Assembly: GCA_902635895.1 (NCBI GenBank)
Contig: CACPPV010000006.1
Span: forward strand, 1 to 64,000
Direction: 5' to 3'
From: an uncultured Bacteroidota bacterium
GTDB lineage: Bacteria; Bacteroidota; Bacteroidia; Flavobacteriales; Flavobacteriaceae
Length of the DNA stretch: 64,000 bases
Shown here: positions 25,368 through 36,700 of the stretch, piece by piece
Numbering within the stretch: the first letter of the stretch is position 1
How the letters are laid out: each line of letters opens with the position of its first letter
Program-made: the position numbers and the translations under genes
Notes under the pieces: generated by a model
Seen by the model: only the letters and a program-made list of their open reading frames with translations
The model's database searches: none
What the model was told of the DNA's origin: nothing

Positions 25368-27779
25368 TTATTTTTTATTTATCTGCATCATTGCAGCCTT
25401 TGCAATTTCCTTGGCTTCACTATTACTATGTTCTAACATTGCTTCCATAATTTCTTCTTTAGAACCACTTTTAAATTCAGATGTTTTTGACACACCATCA
25501 GAATCTGTCTCTTCAGTTGTTACAGTCATAGTCCAAACATCGCTTTCAGCCTTTACAATTACTTCTTTTTTTACTTCAAGATCAATTGATGTATGATCAG
25601 ATTCTAAAGCATGTCCGCCAAGTATTGGCGCAACAACCAAACCGATCAAACAAGTAAGTTTAATTAATATATTCATTGAAGGACCAGAGGTATCTTTAAA
25701 AGGATCACCAACAGTATCTCCTGTCACAGCAGCTTTGTGCGCATCAGAACCTTTGTAAGTCATCTCACCATTAATCTCAACTCCAGCTTCAAATGATTTT
25801 TTAGCATTATCCCAAGCTCCACCAGCATTGTTTTGGAAAATTGCCCATAAAACTCCACTTACAGTAACTCCAGCCATATAACCTCCAAGCATTTCAGCGA
25901 TTGCTAAATTGTCCATTCCAAATAACATAGGAACAAAAGCAATAGCAAGTGGAAAACCAATAGTTAGTAATCCAGGTGCCATCATTTCTTTAAGAGAGGC
26001 TTGAGTAGAAATAGCCACACATTTGTCATACTCAGGCTTACCTGTTCCTTTCATAATTCCAGGGATGTCTTTAAACTGTCTTCTCACTTCATGAACCATT
26101 TCCATAGCAGCTTTTCCAACAGCATTCATAGCTAAAGCGGAGAAAACTACAGGAACCATTCCTCCAACGAACAACATCGCAAGAACTGGTGCTTTGAAAA
26201 TATTAATACCATCGATTCCAGTGAATGTTACGTAAGCAGCAAATAGAGCAAGAGATGTTAAAGCAGCAGATGCAATAGCAAAACCTTTACCTGTAGCTGC
26301 AGTAGTGTTTCCAACAGAATCCAAAATATCAGTTCTTTCTCTTACAATTGGATCTTGCTCACTCATTTCAGCAATACCTCCAGCATTATCTGAAATCGGA
26401 CCAAAAGCATCAATTGCAAGTTGCATAGCAGTTGTTGCCATCATAGCAGAAGCTGACAAAGCTACTCCATAAAAACCTGCAAAGAAATAAGATGCCCATA
26501 TTGCTAGGGCGAATAAAATTACAGAGGGGAATGTAGAAATCATACCAGTTGCAAGTCCTGCAATGATATTAGTTCCTGCTCCAGTGCTTGATTGTTGTAC
26601 AATTTTTAAAGTAGGTGTTTTACCAAGTCCTGTATAGTATTCCGTGACTGAAGAAATTACAGCTCCAACTATTAAACCAACAATAGTTGCATAAAATACA
26701 TCCATCGAAGAAACGTCTTTTAACCCTTCACCAAAAAACTCCATTTGCATAGTCTCAGGAAGCATCCAAATACATAGCACATAACATGAAATAGCAACTA
26801 GTGCTATGGATGTCCAGTTACCCTTATTTAGTGCATTCATTACTTGATCTTCTTTAGCATCATTGGATTTTACACTTACTAATAATGTTCCAATTATAGA
26901 AATAATAATACCTGCACCAGCTATTGCTACTGGAAGGATAATAGGTCCAATACCACCAAATGCATCATTTATACTACCTCCCATATCCTCTATAACATAA
27001 TTTCCAAGAACCATCGCTGCAAGAACAGTTGCAACATAGGAACCAAATAAATCAGCACCCATTCCAGCAACATCTCCTACGTTGTCACCAACATTATCAG
27101 CAATTGTAGCTGGATTTCTAGGATCGTCCTCAGGTATTCCAGCCTCTACTTTTCCAACTAAATCAGCTCCAACATCCGCTGCCTTGGTATATATACCTCC
27201 ACCAACTCTAGCAAACAATGCAATAGATTCAGCTCCTAATGAAAATCCTGCTAAAGTTTCTAACACAATTGTCATATCAGCTGTACTTGTCCAAGCACCA
27301 TCCATAAAGAAATTAAAGAATAAAATGAAAAATGCTGTTAATCCAAGAACTGCTAAACCTGCTACTCCAAGACCCATAACGGTTCCCCCACCAAATGAAA
27401 TCTTAAGTGCGTTTGGAAGGCTAGTTCTAGCTGCTTGAGTTGTTCTAACATTAGTTTTTGTAGCAATTTTCATCCCCATATTTCCAGCCCATGCAGAAAA
27501 AACTGCTCCGAAAATAAATGCTATGGTAATAAGCCAATGAGTAGTTGGAACTATAAATGAAACTCCTGCTAATGCTAAACTTACTATCAGAACAAAAACT
27601 GACAAAAGTTTGTATTCAGCATTTAAAAAAGCTAAAGCTCCTTCATAGATGTGGTCAGAAATTTCTTTCATTTTACCGTCTCCAGCATCTTGTTTCATTA
27701 CCCAAGATTTCTTGTAAAGCATATAAGCTAATCCAATTAAAGCCAGGATTATAGGCATATAAATTGCAAATGATTCCAT
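25368..27779 (-). CDS. hppA: Membrane-bound ion-pumping pyrophosphatase
   Basis: An 803-residue membrane enzyme that hydrolyses pyrophosphate and pumps H+ or Na+. The substrate-site motifs are present: [21 protein letters not shown] near residue 200, [23 protein letters not shown] near 228 and the late [23 protein letters not shown] near 700. The segment [18 protein letters not shown] carries Ala where K+-independent enzymes have Lys, so it should belong to the K+-dependent class. A hydrophilic extension of about 70 residues follows the last membrane segment. I cannot decide the pumped ion from the sequence. Confidence 0.95.
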   Translation of the reverse strand: MESFAIYMPIILALIGLAYMLYKKSWVMKQDAGDGKMKEISDHIYEGALAFLNAEYKLLSVFVLIVSLALAGVSFIVPTTHWLITIAFIFGAVFSAWAGNMGMKIATKTNVRTTQAARTSLPNALKISFGGGTVMGLGVAGLAVLGLTAFFILFFNFFMDGAWTSTADMTIVLETLAGFSLGAESIALFARVGGGIYTKAADVGADLVGKVEAGIPEDDPRNPATIADNVGDNVGDVAGMGADLFGSYVATVLAAMVLGNYVIEDMGGSINDAFGGIGPIILPVAIAGAGIIISIIGTLLVSVKSNDAKEDQVMNALNKGNWTSIALVAISCYVLCIWMLPETMQMEFFGEGLKDVSSMDVFYATIVGLIVGAVISSVTEYYTGLGKTPTLKIVQQSSTGAGTNIIAGLATGMISTFPSVILFALAIWASYFFAGFYGVALSASAMMATTAMQLAIDAFGPISDNAGGIAEMSEQDPIVRERTDILDSVGNTTAATGKGFAIASAALTSLALFAAYVTFTGIDGINIFKAPVLAMLFVGGMVPVVFSALAMNAVGKAAMEMVHEVRRQFKDIPGIMKGTGKPEYDKCVAISTQASLKEMMAPGLLTIGFPLAIAFVPMLFGMDNLAIAEMLGGYMAGVTVSGVLWAIFQNNAGGAWDNAKKSFEAGVEINGEMTYKGSDAHKAAVTGDTVGDPFKDTSGPSMNILIKLTCLIGLVVAPILGGHALESDHTSIDLEVKKEVIVKAESDVWTMTVTTEETDSDGVSKTSEFKSGSKEEIMEAMLEHSNSEAKEIAKAAMMQINKK

Positions 27780-27817
27780 GTTTATATTTTATTTATGTTT
27801 GTTTTAAATTTTGATGG

Positions 27818-27847
27818 CAAAAGTAGTCAAATACAGTGAATTACAAA
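27818..27847 (-). promoter_or_regulatory. Promoter of the pyrophosphatase gene
   Basis: The minus strand reads TTTG (27847-27844), 18 bases, TACTTTTG (27825-27818). This is a near-perfect Bacteroidota promoter, 38 bases before the ATG at 27779. Confidence 0.7.
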
Positions 27848-27855
27848 ATTGATTT

Positions 27856-28833
27856 CTATTTATACATCACCTTCTTAATAGACTTGATAACATCGTCACT
27901 ATTTGGAAGCCATTCCGCCAATAAAACAGGTGAGTATGGAGCAGGTGTATCTGCAGTATTTATCTTTTCAATTGGCGCATCTAAATAATCAAAAACTTGA
28001 TTTTGAACTTGATACGTAATTTCTGTAGAAATATTTCCAAATGGCCACGATTCTTCTAATATGACAAGTCTATTAGTTTTCTTGACTGATTCTATAATTG
28101 TATTAATATCTAAGGGTCTAATTGTTCTTAAGTCAATTAATTCAACCTCAATATTTTCTTTTTTTAATTCTTCAACTGCTTTTTGAGCCTGTTTAAATAT
28201 TTTTCCAAAAGAAACTAAAGTCACATCTTTACCTGGGACTTTTACTTCTGCTTTTCCAATTGGAATTAAATACTCCTCTTCGGGCACTTCACCTTTATCA
28301 CCATACATCTGTTCAGACTCCATAAAAATTACAGGATCATTATCTCTAATTGCAGACTTTAAAAGTCCTTTAGCATCGTAAGGATTTGAGGGCACAATAA
28401 CTTTTAATCCTGGACAATTTGCATACCAACTTTCAAATGCCTGAGAATGAGTTGCAGCAAGCTGTCCAGCAGATCCAGTTGGGCCTCTAAAAACAATTGG
28501 ACAAGGAAATTGACCTCCGGACATTTGTCTTATTTTAGCAGCATTATTAATTATTTGGTCTATACCAACTAATGCAAAATTGAAAGTCATAAATTCAATA
28601 ATAGGACGATTTCCAGTCATTGTTGATCCAACTCCGATTCCAGCAAAACCAAGTTCAGAAATTGGAGTATCTATAACTCTTTTATCACCAAATTCATCTA
28701 ACATACCTTTTGATGCCTTGTAAGCTCCATTGTATTCCGCAACCTCTTCTCCCATCAAATAGATGGATTCATCAAGTCTCATTTCTTCTGACATTGCCTC
28801 ACAAATAGCTTCTCTAAATTGAATGACCCTCAT
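27856..28833 (-). CDS. pdhB: Pyruvate dehydrogenase E1 component, beta subunit
   Basis: Thiamine-diphosphate-dependent E1 beta subunit (325 residues) of the pyruvate (2-oxo acid) dehydrogenase complex. The N-terminal half has REAICEAMSEEM and LMGEEVAEYNGAYKASKGM with RVIDTPISELGFAGIGVG. The C-terminal transketolase-like half has VELIDLRTIRPLDINTI and EESWPFGNISTEI. In flavobacteria pdhB commonly stands alone with pdhA elsewhere, as here. Branched-chain or acetoin E1 beta subunits look similar, so the exact substrate is a likely but not certain assignment. Confidence 0.9.
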   Translation of the reverse strand: MRVIQFREAICEAMSEEMRLDESIYLMGEEVAEYNGAYKASKGMLDEFGDKRVIDTPISELGFAGIGVGSTMTGNRPIIEFMTFNFALVGIDQIINNAAKIRQMSGGQFPCPIVFRGPTGSAGQLAATHSQAFESWYANCPGLKVIVPSNPYDAKGLLKSAIRDNDPVIFMESEQMYGDKGEVPEEEYLIPIGKAEVKVPGKDVTLVSFGKIFKQAQKAVEELKKENIEVELIDLRTIRPLDINTIIESVKKTNRLVILEESWPFGNISTEITYQVQNQVFDYLDAPIEKINTADTPAPYSPVLLAEWLPNSDDVIKSIKKVMYK

Positions 28834-28853
28834 TTATTGTTTTAAATTTTGTG

Positions 28854-28861
28854 CAAAAATA
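28854..28861 (-). promoter_or_regulatory. Candidate -7 element of pdhB
   Basis: TATTTTTG on the minus strand, 20 bases before the pdhB ATG, fits TAnnTTTG. The -33 region only offers a weak GTTTA-like sequence. Confidence 0.45.
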
Positions 28862-28899
28862 AAATAATATTTAATGTTTAAACGATTTTATTATTAAAA

Positions 28900-28927
28900 A
28901 AAAATACTATGCATGCATAGTATTTTT
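28900..28927. promoter_or_regulatory. Perfect 28-base palindrome between pdhB and etfBA
   Basis: AAAAATACTATGCA followed by its exact reverse complement, centred on GCATGC. It lies between divergent genes, with its right half over the place where the -33 element of etfBA should be. Terminator function is not needed between divergent promoters, so a dimeric-regulator operator is the better reading. Confidence 0.55.
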
Positions 28928-28938
28928 ATAAATTTTGT

Positions 28939-28946
28939 TATATTTG
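28939..28946 (+). promoter_or_regulatory. Candidate -7 element of etfBA
   Basis: TATATTTG, an exact TAnnTTTG match, 25 bases before the etfB ATG. No TTTG -33 box is seen. The 28-base palindrome ends 11 bases upstream. Confidence 0.55.
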
Positions 28947-28971
28947 AATAGAAAAAAATGTTTAAAAATTT

Positions 28972-29718
28972 ATGAAAATTTTAGTTTGTATAAGCCATGT
29001 TCCTGATACGACATCGAAAATAAATTTTGTTGATGATGATACAAAATTTGATGTTCAAGGAGTTCAGTTTGTAATTAATCCAAATGATGAATTCGGTCTT
29101 ACAAGAGCTATGTGGCTTAAAGAAAAGCAAGATGCTTCAATTGACGTGATCAATGTTGGTAACCAGACCTCCGAACCTACACTAAGAAAGGCTCTGGCTA
29201 TTGGAGCAGATAGAGCAATTAGAATTAATGCCGAACCAATTGACGGGTTTTTTGTTGCTAAACAAATTGCTGAATTTATAAAAGAAAATCCTTACGATTT
29301 AATAATTGCAGGCCGTGAATCAATTGACTACAATGGTGCTATGGTACCTGGTTTAATTGCCGGTTTTTTAAATATTGACTATGTTACTAATTGTACAAAA
29401 TTAGATATTGAAAATGGAAAAGCCACCTTAGATAGAGAAATTGATGGAGGAAAAGAAACTTTATCTGGATCTCTTCCAATTATTATTGGAGGACAGAAAG
29501 GTCTCGTTGAGGAGAGTGATTTGAGAATACCAAACATGAGAGGAATAATGCAAGCCAGACAAAAACCTCTGGATACCATTGAACCATTTGATTTTTCTCC
29601 AAACACATCTACAATTAAATTTCATAAACCAGAACCAAAACAAGCGGTCAAACTGGTTGATAGTGATAACCTAGACGAATTAATTAATCTTCTTCATAAC
29701 GAAGCTAAAGTTTTATAA
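28972..29718 (+). CDS. etfB: Electron transfer flavoprotein, beta subunit
   Basis: Small subunit (248 residues) of the heterodimeric ETF that carries electrons from acyl-CoA dehydrogenases to the quinone pool. Characteristic segments are MKILVCISHVPDTTSKI at the N-terminus, FVINPNDEFGLTRAMWLKE near 33, YDLIIAGRESIDYNGAMVPG near 107 and NMRGIMQARQKPL near 188. It is followed after 1 base by etfA. Confidence 0.95.
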   Translation: MKILVCISHVPDTTSKINFVDDDTKFDVQGVQFVINPNDEFGLTRAMWLKEKQDASIDVINVGNQTSEPTLRKALAIGADRAIRINAEPIDGFFVAKQIAEFIKENPYDLIIAGRESIDYNGAMVPGLIAGFLNIDYVTNCTKLDIENGKATLDREIDGGKETLSGSLPIIIGGQKGLVEESDLRIPNMRGIMQARQKPLDTIEPFDFSPNTSTIKFHKPEPKQAVKLVDSDNLDELINLLHNEAKVL

Positions 29719-29719
29719 A

Positions 29720-30682
29720 ATGGCTGTACTAACATATATAGAATCCTCAAACGGAAAAATAAAAAAAAGTGGTTTTGAATTGGCATCATATGCCTGTGAA
29801 TTAGCAAAACAAACAAATTCATCAGCCATTGCTATTACAATTAATTGTCCTGATACTAGCGAAATCGCTAATTACGGAATTGATAAAGTTTTAAAAGTAA
29901 ATAGCGATTCATTAAATGAATTCAATGCTAAGTTGTATTCAGACGTGATTTCTCAAGCATCCACTAATTTTGATTGTGATAGAATTGTTCTTAGCAGTAG
30001 TTCTGACTCAAAATATTTAGCACCTCTTCTTGCAGCAAAAATTGATGCTTCGTATTTAAATAATGTAATTAGCTTACCTTCAAATCTTAATCCTTTTACT
30101 GTCAGAAGAACTGCGTTTACTAACAAAGCTTTTAGTGACACTAGCTCATCATCAAAAAATATAATTATAGGTCTATCTAATAACTCTTTTGGACTGGTAG
30201 AAAACTCCGTTTCACTTAGTGAAGAAGACTTTCAAGTTAATCTTGAAAACTCAAACCTTGCTGTTGAATCAACAGAAAAAGCTTCAGGAACTATATCTAT
30301 TGCTGATGCAGATATAGTTGTTTCAGCTGGAAGAGGAATGAAAGGACCTGAAAATTGGAATTTAATTGAAGATTTAGCAAATACTTTAGGAGCTGCAACT
30401 GCCTGCTCAAAACCAGTTTCTGATATGGGTTGGAGACCGCACAGTGAACATGTTGGCCAAACTGGAAAACCAGTCGCAACAAATTTATATATAGCAATTG
30501 GAATCTCTGGTGCTATTCAGCATCTAGCTGGAATAAATTCTTCAAAAATTAAAGTTGTAATTAATAACGATCCAGAAGCTCCATTCTTCAAAGCTGCAGA
30601 TTATGGTGTAGTTGGAGATGCTTTCGAAGTTGTACCAAAACTTAACGAAAAACTCAAAGAATTTAACTTACAAAACTCATAA
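29720..30682 (+). CDS. etfA: Electron transfer flavoprotein, alpha subunit
   Basis: FAD-binding large subunit (320 residues). The C-terminal FAD domain shows VSAGRGMKGPENWNLIEDLA near residue 197, PVSDMGWRPHSEHVGQTGK near 230 and the signature YIAIGISGAIQHLAG followed by INNDPEAPFFKAADYGVVGD. It pairs with EtfB in the same operon. Beta-oxidation of fatty acids or branched-chain amino acids is the expected electron source, since the acyl-CoA dehydrogenases themselves are not in this window. Confidence 0.95.
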   Translation: MAVLTYIESSNGKIKKSGFELASYACELAKQTNSSAIAITINCPDTSEIANYGIDKVLKVNSDSLNEFNAKLYSDVISQASTNFDCDRIVLSSSSDSKYLAPLLAAKIDASYLNNVISLPSNLNPFTVRRTAFTNKAFSDTSSSSKNIIIGLSNNSFGLVENSVSLSEEDFQVNLENSNLAVESTEKASGTISIADADIVVSAGRGMKGPENWNLIEDLANTLGAATACSKPVSDMGWRPHSEHVGQTGKPVATNLYIAIGISGAIQHLAGINSSKIKVVINNDPEAPFFKAADYGVVGDAFEVVPKLNEKLKEFNLQNS

Positions 30683-30722
30683 ATTTTTAATACTTTAGAA
30701 GCTACTACAAACTTCTATATTA

Positions 30723-31292
30723 ATGAGTTTAATTCGTTTGACAATCGACAGAATTTCTTACAGTCAAAACACTAATGGGGCTTATGCATTGCTGTTAAAT
30801 GAAAAGAATGGTGAAAGAAAACTACCAATTGTAATTGGGGGGTTTGAAGCCCAGTCAATTGCAGTGGCTTTAGAAAAAGAAATAAAACCTCCTAGACCAC
30901 TAACCCACGACTTGTTTAAAAATTTTTCAGATTGTTTCGAAATTAATTTAAAACAAGTAATAATCCATAAAATAGTAGATGGAGTATTTTTTTCAAGTTT
31001 AATATGTGCTAGAGATAAAATTGAAGAAATAATTGATTCTAGAACATCAGACGCAATTGCTTTAGCTATCAGATTTAACGCTCCAATTTTTACATATGAA
31101 AGTGTATTAGAAAAAGCAGGAATAGTATTAAAACCCGATTTGAAAAAAAACAAATCAGGTTCAATAAAAGCTAAAAAAACAGATCTTAAAAAAATGTCTG
31201 CTAGTCAAATAAAAAAAGCTATTGAAGTTGCAGTTAAAAATGAGGATTACGAATTAGCTGCTCAATTAAGAGATGAGCTAAATAATAAATAA
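30723..31292 (+). CDS. Bifunctional nuclease family (DUF151) protein with UVR motif
   Basis: A 189-residue protein with an N-terminal DUF151 domain (about 1-130), recognisable from LLLNEKNGERKLPIVIGGFEAQSIA near residue 23 and RPLTHDLFKNF near 58. A C-terminal UvrB/UvrC-type motif follows, with IKKAIEVAVKNEDYELAAQLRDEL near 163. The fused form is common in Bacteroidota. Some relatives are reported to have DNase/RNase activity, but function is unproven. It lies 4 bases upstream of the nucleoside transporter gene, which hints at a nucleic-acid salvage link. Confidence 0.88.
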   Translation: MSLIRLTIDRISYSQNTNGAYALLLNEKNGERKLPIVIGGFEAQSIAVALEKEIKPPRPLTHDLFKNFSDCFEINLKQVIIHKIVDGVFFSSLICARDKIEEIIDSRTSDAIALAIRFNAPIFTYESVLEKAGIVLKPDLKKNKSGSIKAKKTDLKKMSASQIKKAIEVAVKNEDYELAAQLRDELNNK

Positions 31293-31296
31293 ATAA

Positions 31297-32640
31297 ATGA
31301 TTGCAATAGAAACTATTCAAAGAGAAATAATACTCAGTCAAGGCTTTTCCATTGAAAGTATTATTAGAGGAATAATTGGAATGACATGTCTTGTTTTAAT
31401 AGCTTATTTGTTTAGTAATAACAGAAAAAAAATAAATTGGAAAACTGCTTTTCTAGGTTTATTCACTCAGCTAATTTTGGCAATTTTAATAATTAGAGTT
31501 GAATTTGTTCAAAATATATTTGAGTTTTTTGGAAAAATATTTGTAAAAACATTGGATTTTACAATGGAAGGCAGTAGGTTTTTACTGGGAGACATGGTTA
31601 ATGTAGAAAGTTTCGGTTATGTGTTTTTATTTCAAGTTTTACCAACAATAATATTCTTCTCTGCCCTAACTTCTGTGTTATTTTATCTTGGAGTCATACA
31701 AAAAATTGTAAAGTTATTAGCTTGGAGTTTAAGTAAATTATTGAATATTTCAGGAGCTGAAAGTTTGAGTGTTGCGGGTAATATATTTCTTGGTCAAACA
31801 GAAGCACCCCTAATGATTAAAGCCTATCTTGAAAAAATGACTAAATCAGAAATTCTTTTAGTCATGATTGGTGGAATGGCTACAGTTGCTGGTGGAGTAC
31901 TAGCAGCATACATTGGTTTTTTGGGTGGTGAAGATGAAGTAATGAAACTGTATTATGCCAAACATTTATTAACTGCATCTGTAATGGCAGCTCCGGGTGC
32001 GATTGTAATTTCAAAAATATTATTTCCACAAGTTGAGGCTATTAATAAAAATGTAACCGTTTCCCAAGATAAAATTGGTTCCAACTTACTTGATGCTATT
32101 GCTAATGGAACTACTGAGGGCCTTAAATTAGCTGCAAATGTTGGTGCTATGCTTCTTGTTTTTATTGCATTTATCGCTATGATAAATTTTGGTTTTGAGA
32201 AAATTGGTGATTTATCCAATTTAAATAATTGGATCAGTTCTAATACAAGCTATCAATTTCTATCTATTGAATTTATTTTAGGGTATACACTATCTCCATT
32301 GATGTGGATTATTGGTGTTGCTAAAGAAGATATGGCGCTTATGGGTCAGCTTTTAGGAATAAAACTAGCCGCAAGTGAATTTATTGGTTACATGCAACTT
32401 TCTGAACTTAAAGATGTTTCAAATATTGTTCACCTTCAATATGAAAAATCAATTTTAATGGCTACTTACATGCTGTGTGGTTTTGCAAATTTTGCCTCAA
32501 TTGGAATACAAATTGGAGGAATCGGTTCTTTAGCACCTAACCAGAGAATTAATTTATCAAAATTTGGAATGATTGCAGTTTTAGGCGGAACTTTAGCTTC
32601 TCTTTTGTCAGCAACTATTGCGGGAATGATAATCGGTTAA
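31297..32640 (+). CDS. NupC-family concentrative nucleoside transporter
   Basis: A 447-residue inner-membrane symporter with about 10 hydrophobic segments. Family markers are GQTEAPLMIKAYLEKMTKSE near residue 168 and GGMATVAGGVLAAYIGFLGG following it. Later come ANGTTEGLKLAANVGAMLLVFIA and the C-terminal CGFANFASIGIQIGGIGSLAP. Together these form the CNT nucleoside-binding elements. Coupling ion (H+ or Na+) is not decided. Gene order with the nuclease-like gene upstream and thyA downstream fits nucleoside salvage and dTMP synthesis. Confidence 0.93.
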   Translation: MIAIETIQREIILSQGFSIESIIRGIIGMTCLVLIAYLFSNNRKKINWKTAFLGLFTQLILAILIIRVEFVQNIFEFFGKIFVKTLDFTMEGSRFLLGDMVNVESFGYVFLFQVLPTIIFFSALTSVLFYLGVIQKIVKLLAWSLSKLLNISGAESLSVAGNIFLGQTEAPLMIKAYLEKMTKSEILLVMIGGMATVAGGVLAAYIGFLGGEDEVMKLYYAKHLLTASVMAAPGAIVISKILFPQVEAINKNVTVSQDKIGSNLLDAIANGTTEGLKLAANVGAMLLVFIAFIAMINFGFEKIGDLSNLNNWISSNTSYQFLSIEFILGYTLSPLMWIIGVAKEDMALMGQLLGIKLAASEFIGYMQLSELKDVSNIVHLQYEKSILMATYMLCGFANFASIGIQIGGIGSLAPNQRINLSKFGMIAVLGGTLASLLSATIAGMIIG

Positions 32641-32692
32641 TATCTATTTAAAAATTTATAAAATTTTATACACTCCAAAATCACACAATTTA

Positions 32693-32700
32693 TATTTTTG
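32693..32700 (+). promoter_or_regulatory. Candidate -7 element of thyA
   Basis: TATTTTTG, an exact TAnnTTTG match ending 8 bases before the thyA ATG. This predicts a very short or leaderless mRNA. A -33 box is not evident. Confidence 0.45.
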
Positions 32701-32708
32701 AAATCATT

Positions 32709-33533
32709 ATGAAACAATATTTAGATTTAGTTAAACACGTACTAGAAAATGGAAATGAAAAATCTGACAGAACTGGTACTGGAACTAAAAGTGTTTTCGG
32801 CTACCAAATGAGATTTGACCTTTCTGAAGGTTTTCCAATGGTAACTACTAAAAAACTTCACCTTAAATCTATCATTTTTGAATTATTATGGTTTTTAAAA
32901 GGAGACACAAATATTCAATATTTACAAGAAAACGGAGTCAAAATCTGGGACGAATGGGCTGATGAAAACGGAAATCTAGGGCCAGTTTATGGACATCAGT
33001 GGAGAAACTGGAACAGTACTGACTTAGATCAAATTTCTGATGTAATTACAACATTAAAAAATAATCCTGATAGCAGAAGAATGTTAGTTACCGCATGGAA
33101 TCCTGGTGTTTTACCTGATACTTCTTTATCATTTAGCGAAAATGTAAAAAATGGAAAAGCTGCTCTTCCACCTTGCCATGCTTTTTTTCAATTCTATGTA
33201 CATAATAATAGACTATCATGTCAACTATATCAAAGAAGTGCTGATATTTTTTTAGGGGTTCCATTTAATATTGCTTCATATGCATTACTCACAGAAATGA
33301 TCGCTCATGTTTGTGGTTTTAAAGCAGGGGACTTTGTTCACACATTTGGTGATGCTCATATTTATAATAATCATATTGAACAACTAAATCTACAATTGTC
33401 AAGGGAACCTAAAAATTTACCCAAGCTAAAAATTAAAAGAGAAGTAAAAGATATTACTGATTTTAAATTTGATGATTTTGAAGTTGAAAATTATGATCCG
33501 CATCCTCACATCAAGGGTAAAGTAGCTGTTTAA
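32709..33533 (+). CDS. thyA: Thymidylate synthase
   Basis: Makes dTMP from dUMP with methylene-tetrahydrofolate as methyl donor. The catalytic cysteine lies in [13 protein letters not shown] near residue 153. The phosphate-binding [20 protein letters not shown] is near 19, and [24 protein letters not shown] and [10 protein letters not shown] follow. At 274 residues it is about 10 longer than the E. coli enzyme because of a short insertion before the active site ([11 protein letters not shown]). A terminator follows. The folate partner DHFR is encoded about 6 kb downstream on the same strand. Confidence 0.97.
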   Translation: MKQYLDLVKHVLENGNEKSDRTGTGTKSVFGYQMRFDLSEGFPMVTTKKLHLKSIIFELLWFLKGDTNIQYLQENGVKIWDEWADENGNLGPVYGHQWRNWNSTDLDQISDVITTLKNNPDSRRMLVTAWNPGVLPDTSLSFSENVKNGKAALPPCHAFFQFYVHNNRLSCQLYQRSADIFLGVPFNIASYALLTEMIAHVCGFKAGDFVHTFGDAHIYNNHIEQLNLQLSREPKNLPKLKIKREVKDITDFKFDDFEVENYDPHPHIKGKVAV

Positions 33534-33553
33534 TTTAATTGTGATATCGTCAT

Positions 33554-33579
33554 AAAACATACCGATTTGTATGTTTTTT
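33554..33579 (+). terminator. Intrinsic terminator after thyA
   Basis: AAAACATAC-CGATTT-GTATGTTTT followed by TT: a 9-base stem with a T tract, 21 bases after the thyA stop. It separates thyA from the exported-protein operon. Confidence 0.75.
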
Positions 33580-33717
33580 CGTTATAATAGATTAATAATT
33601 TTACGAATTATTCATTAAACTAAATGATATTCTGAGCATATTTTAATATATTCGAAAATCAAAAAAAAACTAATTGTTGGCATGTAATTTGCTCTAAAAC
33701 AATTCAAAAACAAAACT

Positions 33718-36700
33718 TTGAAAAAACTTCATAAAATATCAATCTTTCTTACATTTTTATTATTAATTGGAATATATAATTCCAAAGACTTAATTATTGA
33801 TTTCAAAAGATCTGTTCATTTAGAAAATTTAAAGAACAGTCCGGTTAAACAAACTTATAAACTTTCAAAAACTGAAAGAAAAAAAATCAATCTTCCCCCG
33901 AACCAGTATCAAGAAAAAATGTGGGAGCTTTCAATGAACCCTATGACCGGGAAACCTGATATTGATGATTTATTTGAAATACAATACAAACTGAAAGAAT
34001 CAAATGAATTTGATGTGAGAGCTTTTACTGTTCCGGGAGAGTCAGAAGAAATGAAATGGATTAGTAGAGGTCCTTATAATGTTGGTGGTAGGACAAAAGG
34101 ATTAATGTTCGACCCAAATGATGAATCTGACGAAACTGTATTTGCCGGTGGTGTTAGTGGAGGATTATTTAAAAACTCTAACATTTCTAACGTAAATTCA
34201 GAATGGGTACATGTAACATCTGGTATTCCTGACAACATTCCTGTTTCTTCAATAGTATTTGATCCTAACGATAAAAAAACATTTTACGTAGGTACTGGAG
34301 AATCTTACACTGGAGCTGAAGCACTAGGAAATGGACTTTGGAAATCTTCTGACGGAGGGATTACCTGGAATAATGTTTTTGGTGGGAAATCTAAAACTCA
34401 AAAGGTATACAGAAGTAAAGGAAATTTTATAAAAGTGACTAATCGCGATCTTGGTCCGTATTCATACATAGGTGCTGCTTTTGGACCCTCATTAACTTCA
34501 GATGCTATCACTGGAGATTTAATTTTAGCAAACGATAACGATGACACTGGTGATGTTTCTGACGGTATAGGAGGATCAATTTATGATGCTTGTCAATCCT
34601 TAATTAACGGATCTGAGATAAAAGATAACATTGCATTCATTGAAAGAGGAGACTGCTCTTTTATTTCTAAAGTTCAAAAAGCACAGGACGCTGGAGCTAT
34701 TGCTGTAATTGTTGTTAATAGAAATGATGGCTCACAAACAAATTGGACATCAGGACCAATAACAATGGGTGGTACAGACGGAGCTCAAAATATTAAAATT
34801 CCGTCAGTAATGATTTCCGCAACTTATGCAAACCAATTGAAGAATGCTATTAACCAAGGATCTGTTAAGGTTTCTATGGCTCTCGAATATTTAGCTAGTG
34901 AAGGTAGAACTGTAAGCCCTGGCATTTTTTACATAAACGATGTAATCGTCAGAGATAACGATGGGAAATCTGAAGTCATTATTGCAGCAGGTGTATCCTC
35001 TCATAGAGATAATTCAAATCATTTATTTGGAGTAGATGATTATGGAATTTGGAAATCAACTGATAAAGGGGGATCATGGGATAAAATTCCTTTTCAAATT
35101 GATGGAAGTGTTTATTCATATCAACCAATGGACTTAGAACTTGCTCCTGATAACAAGTTATGGGTTTCAACAACAAGAAATCACAGAGGCTCTGGAGGAG
35201 GTTCAATCCTAGTTGCTAACACAGACATAAGTGCTTTTGAACTTAAGCACACCATTACATATAACGATGGAGCAGATCTAGCAAGAAGAACTGAACTAGA
35301 AATTGCATCAAATGGCGATATATATGCACTAGCTGCTGAAAACCCAGTTACTATTATAAAATCTACTAATGAATTTGCATCGGCTCCAGTTCCGCTAGTA
35401 TTGCCAAATGACGATGATGGTAATATTGACGCAGATGATTTCACCAGAGGTCAATCTTTTTATGATCTTTTGATTGATTCCGATCCAAATAACCCTCAAT
35501 CGATATATGCTGGTGGAATTGATTTATTTAAATCAACTTCAGCTGGTGAAAATGCAACTGCAAATCCATGGAATCAATTCACTCACTGGTATAATGGTTT
35601 TGGATATGTTTATGCACATGCAGATCAACATAACATGGCTTTTGGAAATTACGATTCATCTAAAAAAGTATTTGGGAACGACGGAGGAGTTTATTACAGC
35701 AAAACAACTGGTACTGCTGAAGAAATATCTTCAAGAAATTCAAATTTTGTAACAACACAATTTTACACTTTAGGTGTTGCCCCGTCAGAGATGTTTAAAG
35801 ATTTAGATAAGCAAATTAGTGGTAATGATCTTTCAGATTGGAGAGAAAAAACAAAAAGAGTCAGAGGAATGACTGATGTTTTTATATCTGGAGCTCAAGA
35901 CAACGGAACTCAATTTCAGTCTGACAACCTAGATAGAATTACTACAAGTATTGATGTTTCTGGTGGTGATGGTGCCGCCTCAATGTTTTCACAAAACATC
36001 AGTAAGCCATATTTCATAACAAACTACGTTTATAATAATTATGTCGAGGCCTATGATTTTCTCACTAATGATTTTTACAGAATAAATAGTGAAAGTGGAT
36101 CGAACGGGGATTTCATTAATGTTCAAGCACTGGACTCAAACTATGGAATTATTTACTCAAACTACACTGGATCTAACTATGAAATTATCTCATACTACGG
36201 GTGGGATAATTTTGCAGCAGAGGATAAAAGGACTAACGCTCCAAGTAGAATACTTTCCAATCCACAACTTACTTCGAATATTTCTGCATTGACTGTTTCT
36301 CCACATACTACTGAATCTTCAACCTTAATGGTTGGTCTGGAAGATGGCTCTGTTATTAAAGTTGAAAATGCTAACACTTCCAACCCAACATACACCAACC
36401 TAACAGGAAGAAACTTTTTAGGAAGTGTATCTGACATCGAATTTGGATTAACTGAAAATGAAATCTTCGTCACATTCCACAATTATTCAGTTGTTAATAT
36501 ATTTTATTCAAAAGATGGAGGTAAAACATGGGAAAACAAAGAAGGAGATGAAGATAATGGAGGACTACCAAACTTACCTGTAAGATCAATTTTACAAAAT
36601 CCGATCGTTTTAAGCGAAGTCATAGTAGGAACTGATCTTGGAGTTTGGTATACAAAAAACTTTTTTGACAGTTCTCCTACTTGGAATTCTGCTTTTAATG

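Noticed and set aside
27082-27438. 118-residue plus-strand ORF within the pyrophosphatase gene
   Set aside because: It is antisense to the most conserved motifs of hppA. Its composition is what a reverse reading of that gene gives.
28900-28927. Bidirectional terminator
   Set aside because: The flanking genes diverge, so no transcript ends here. The element overlaps the etfBA promoter area instead.
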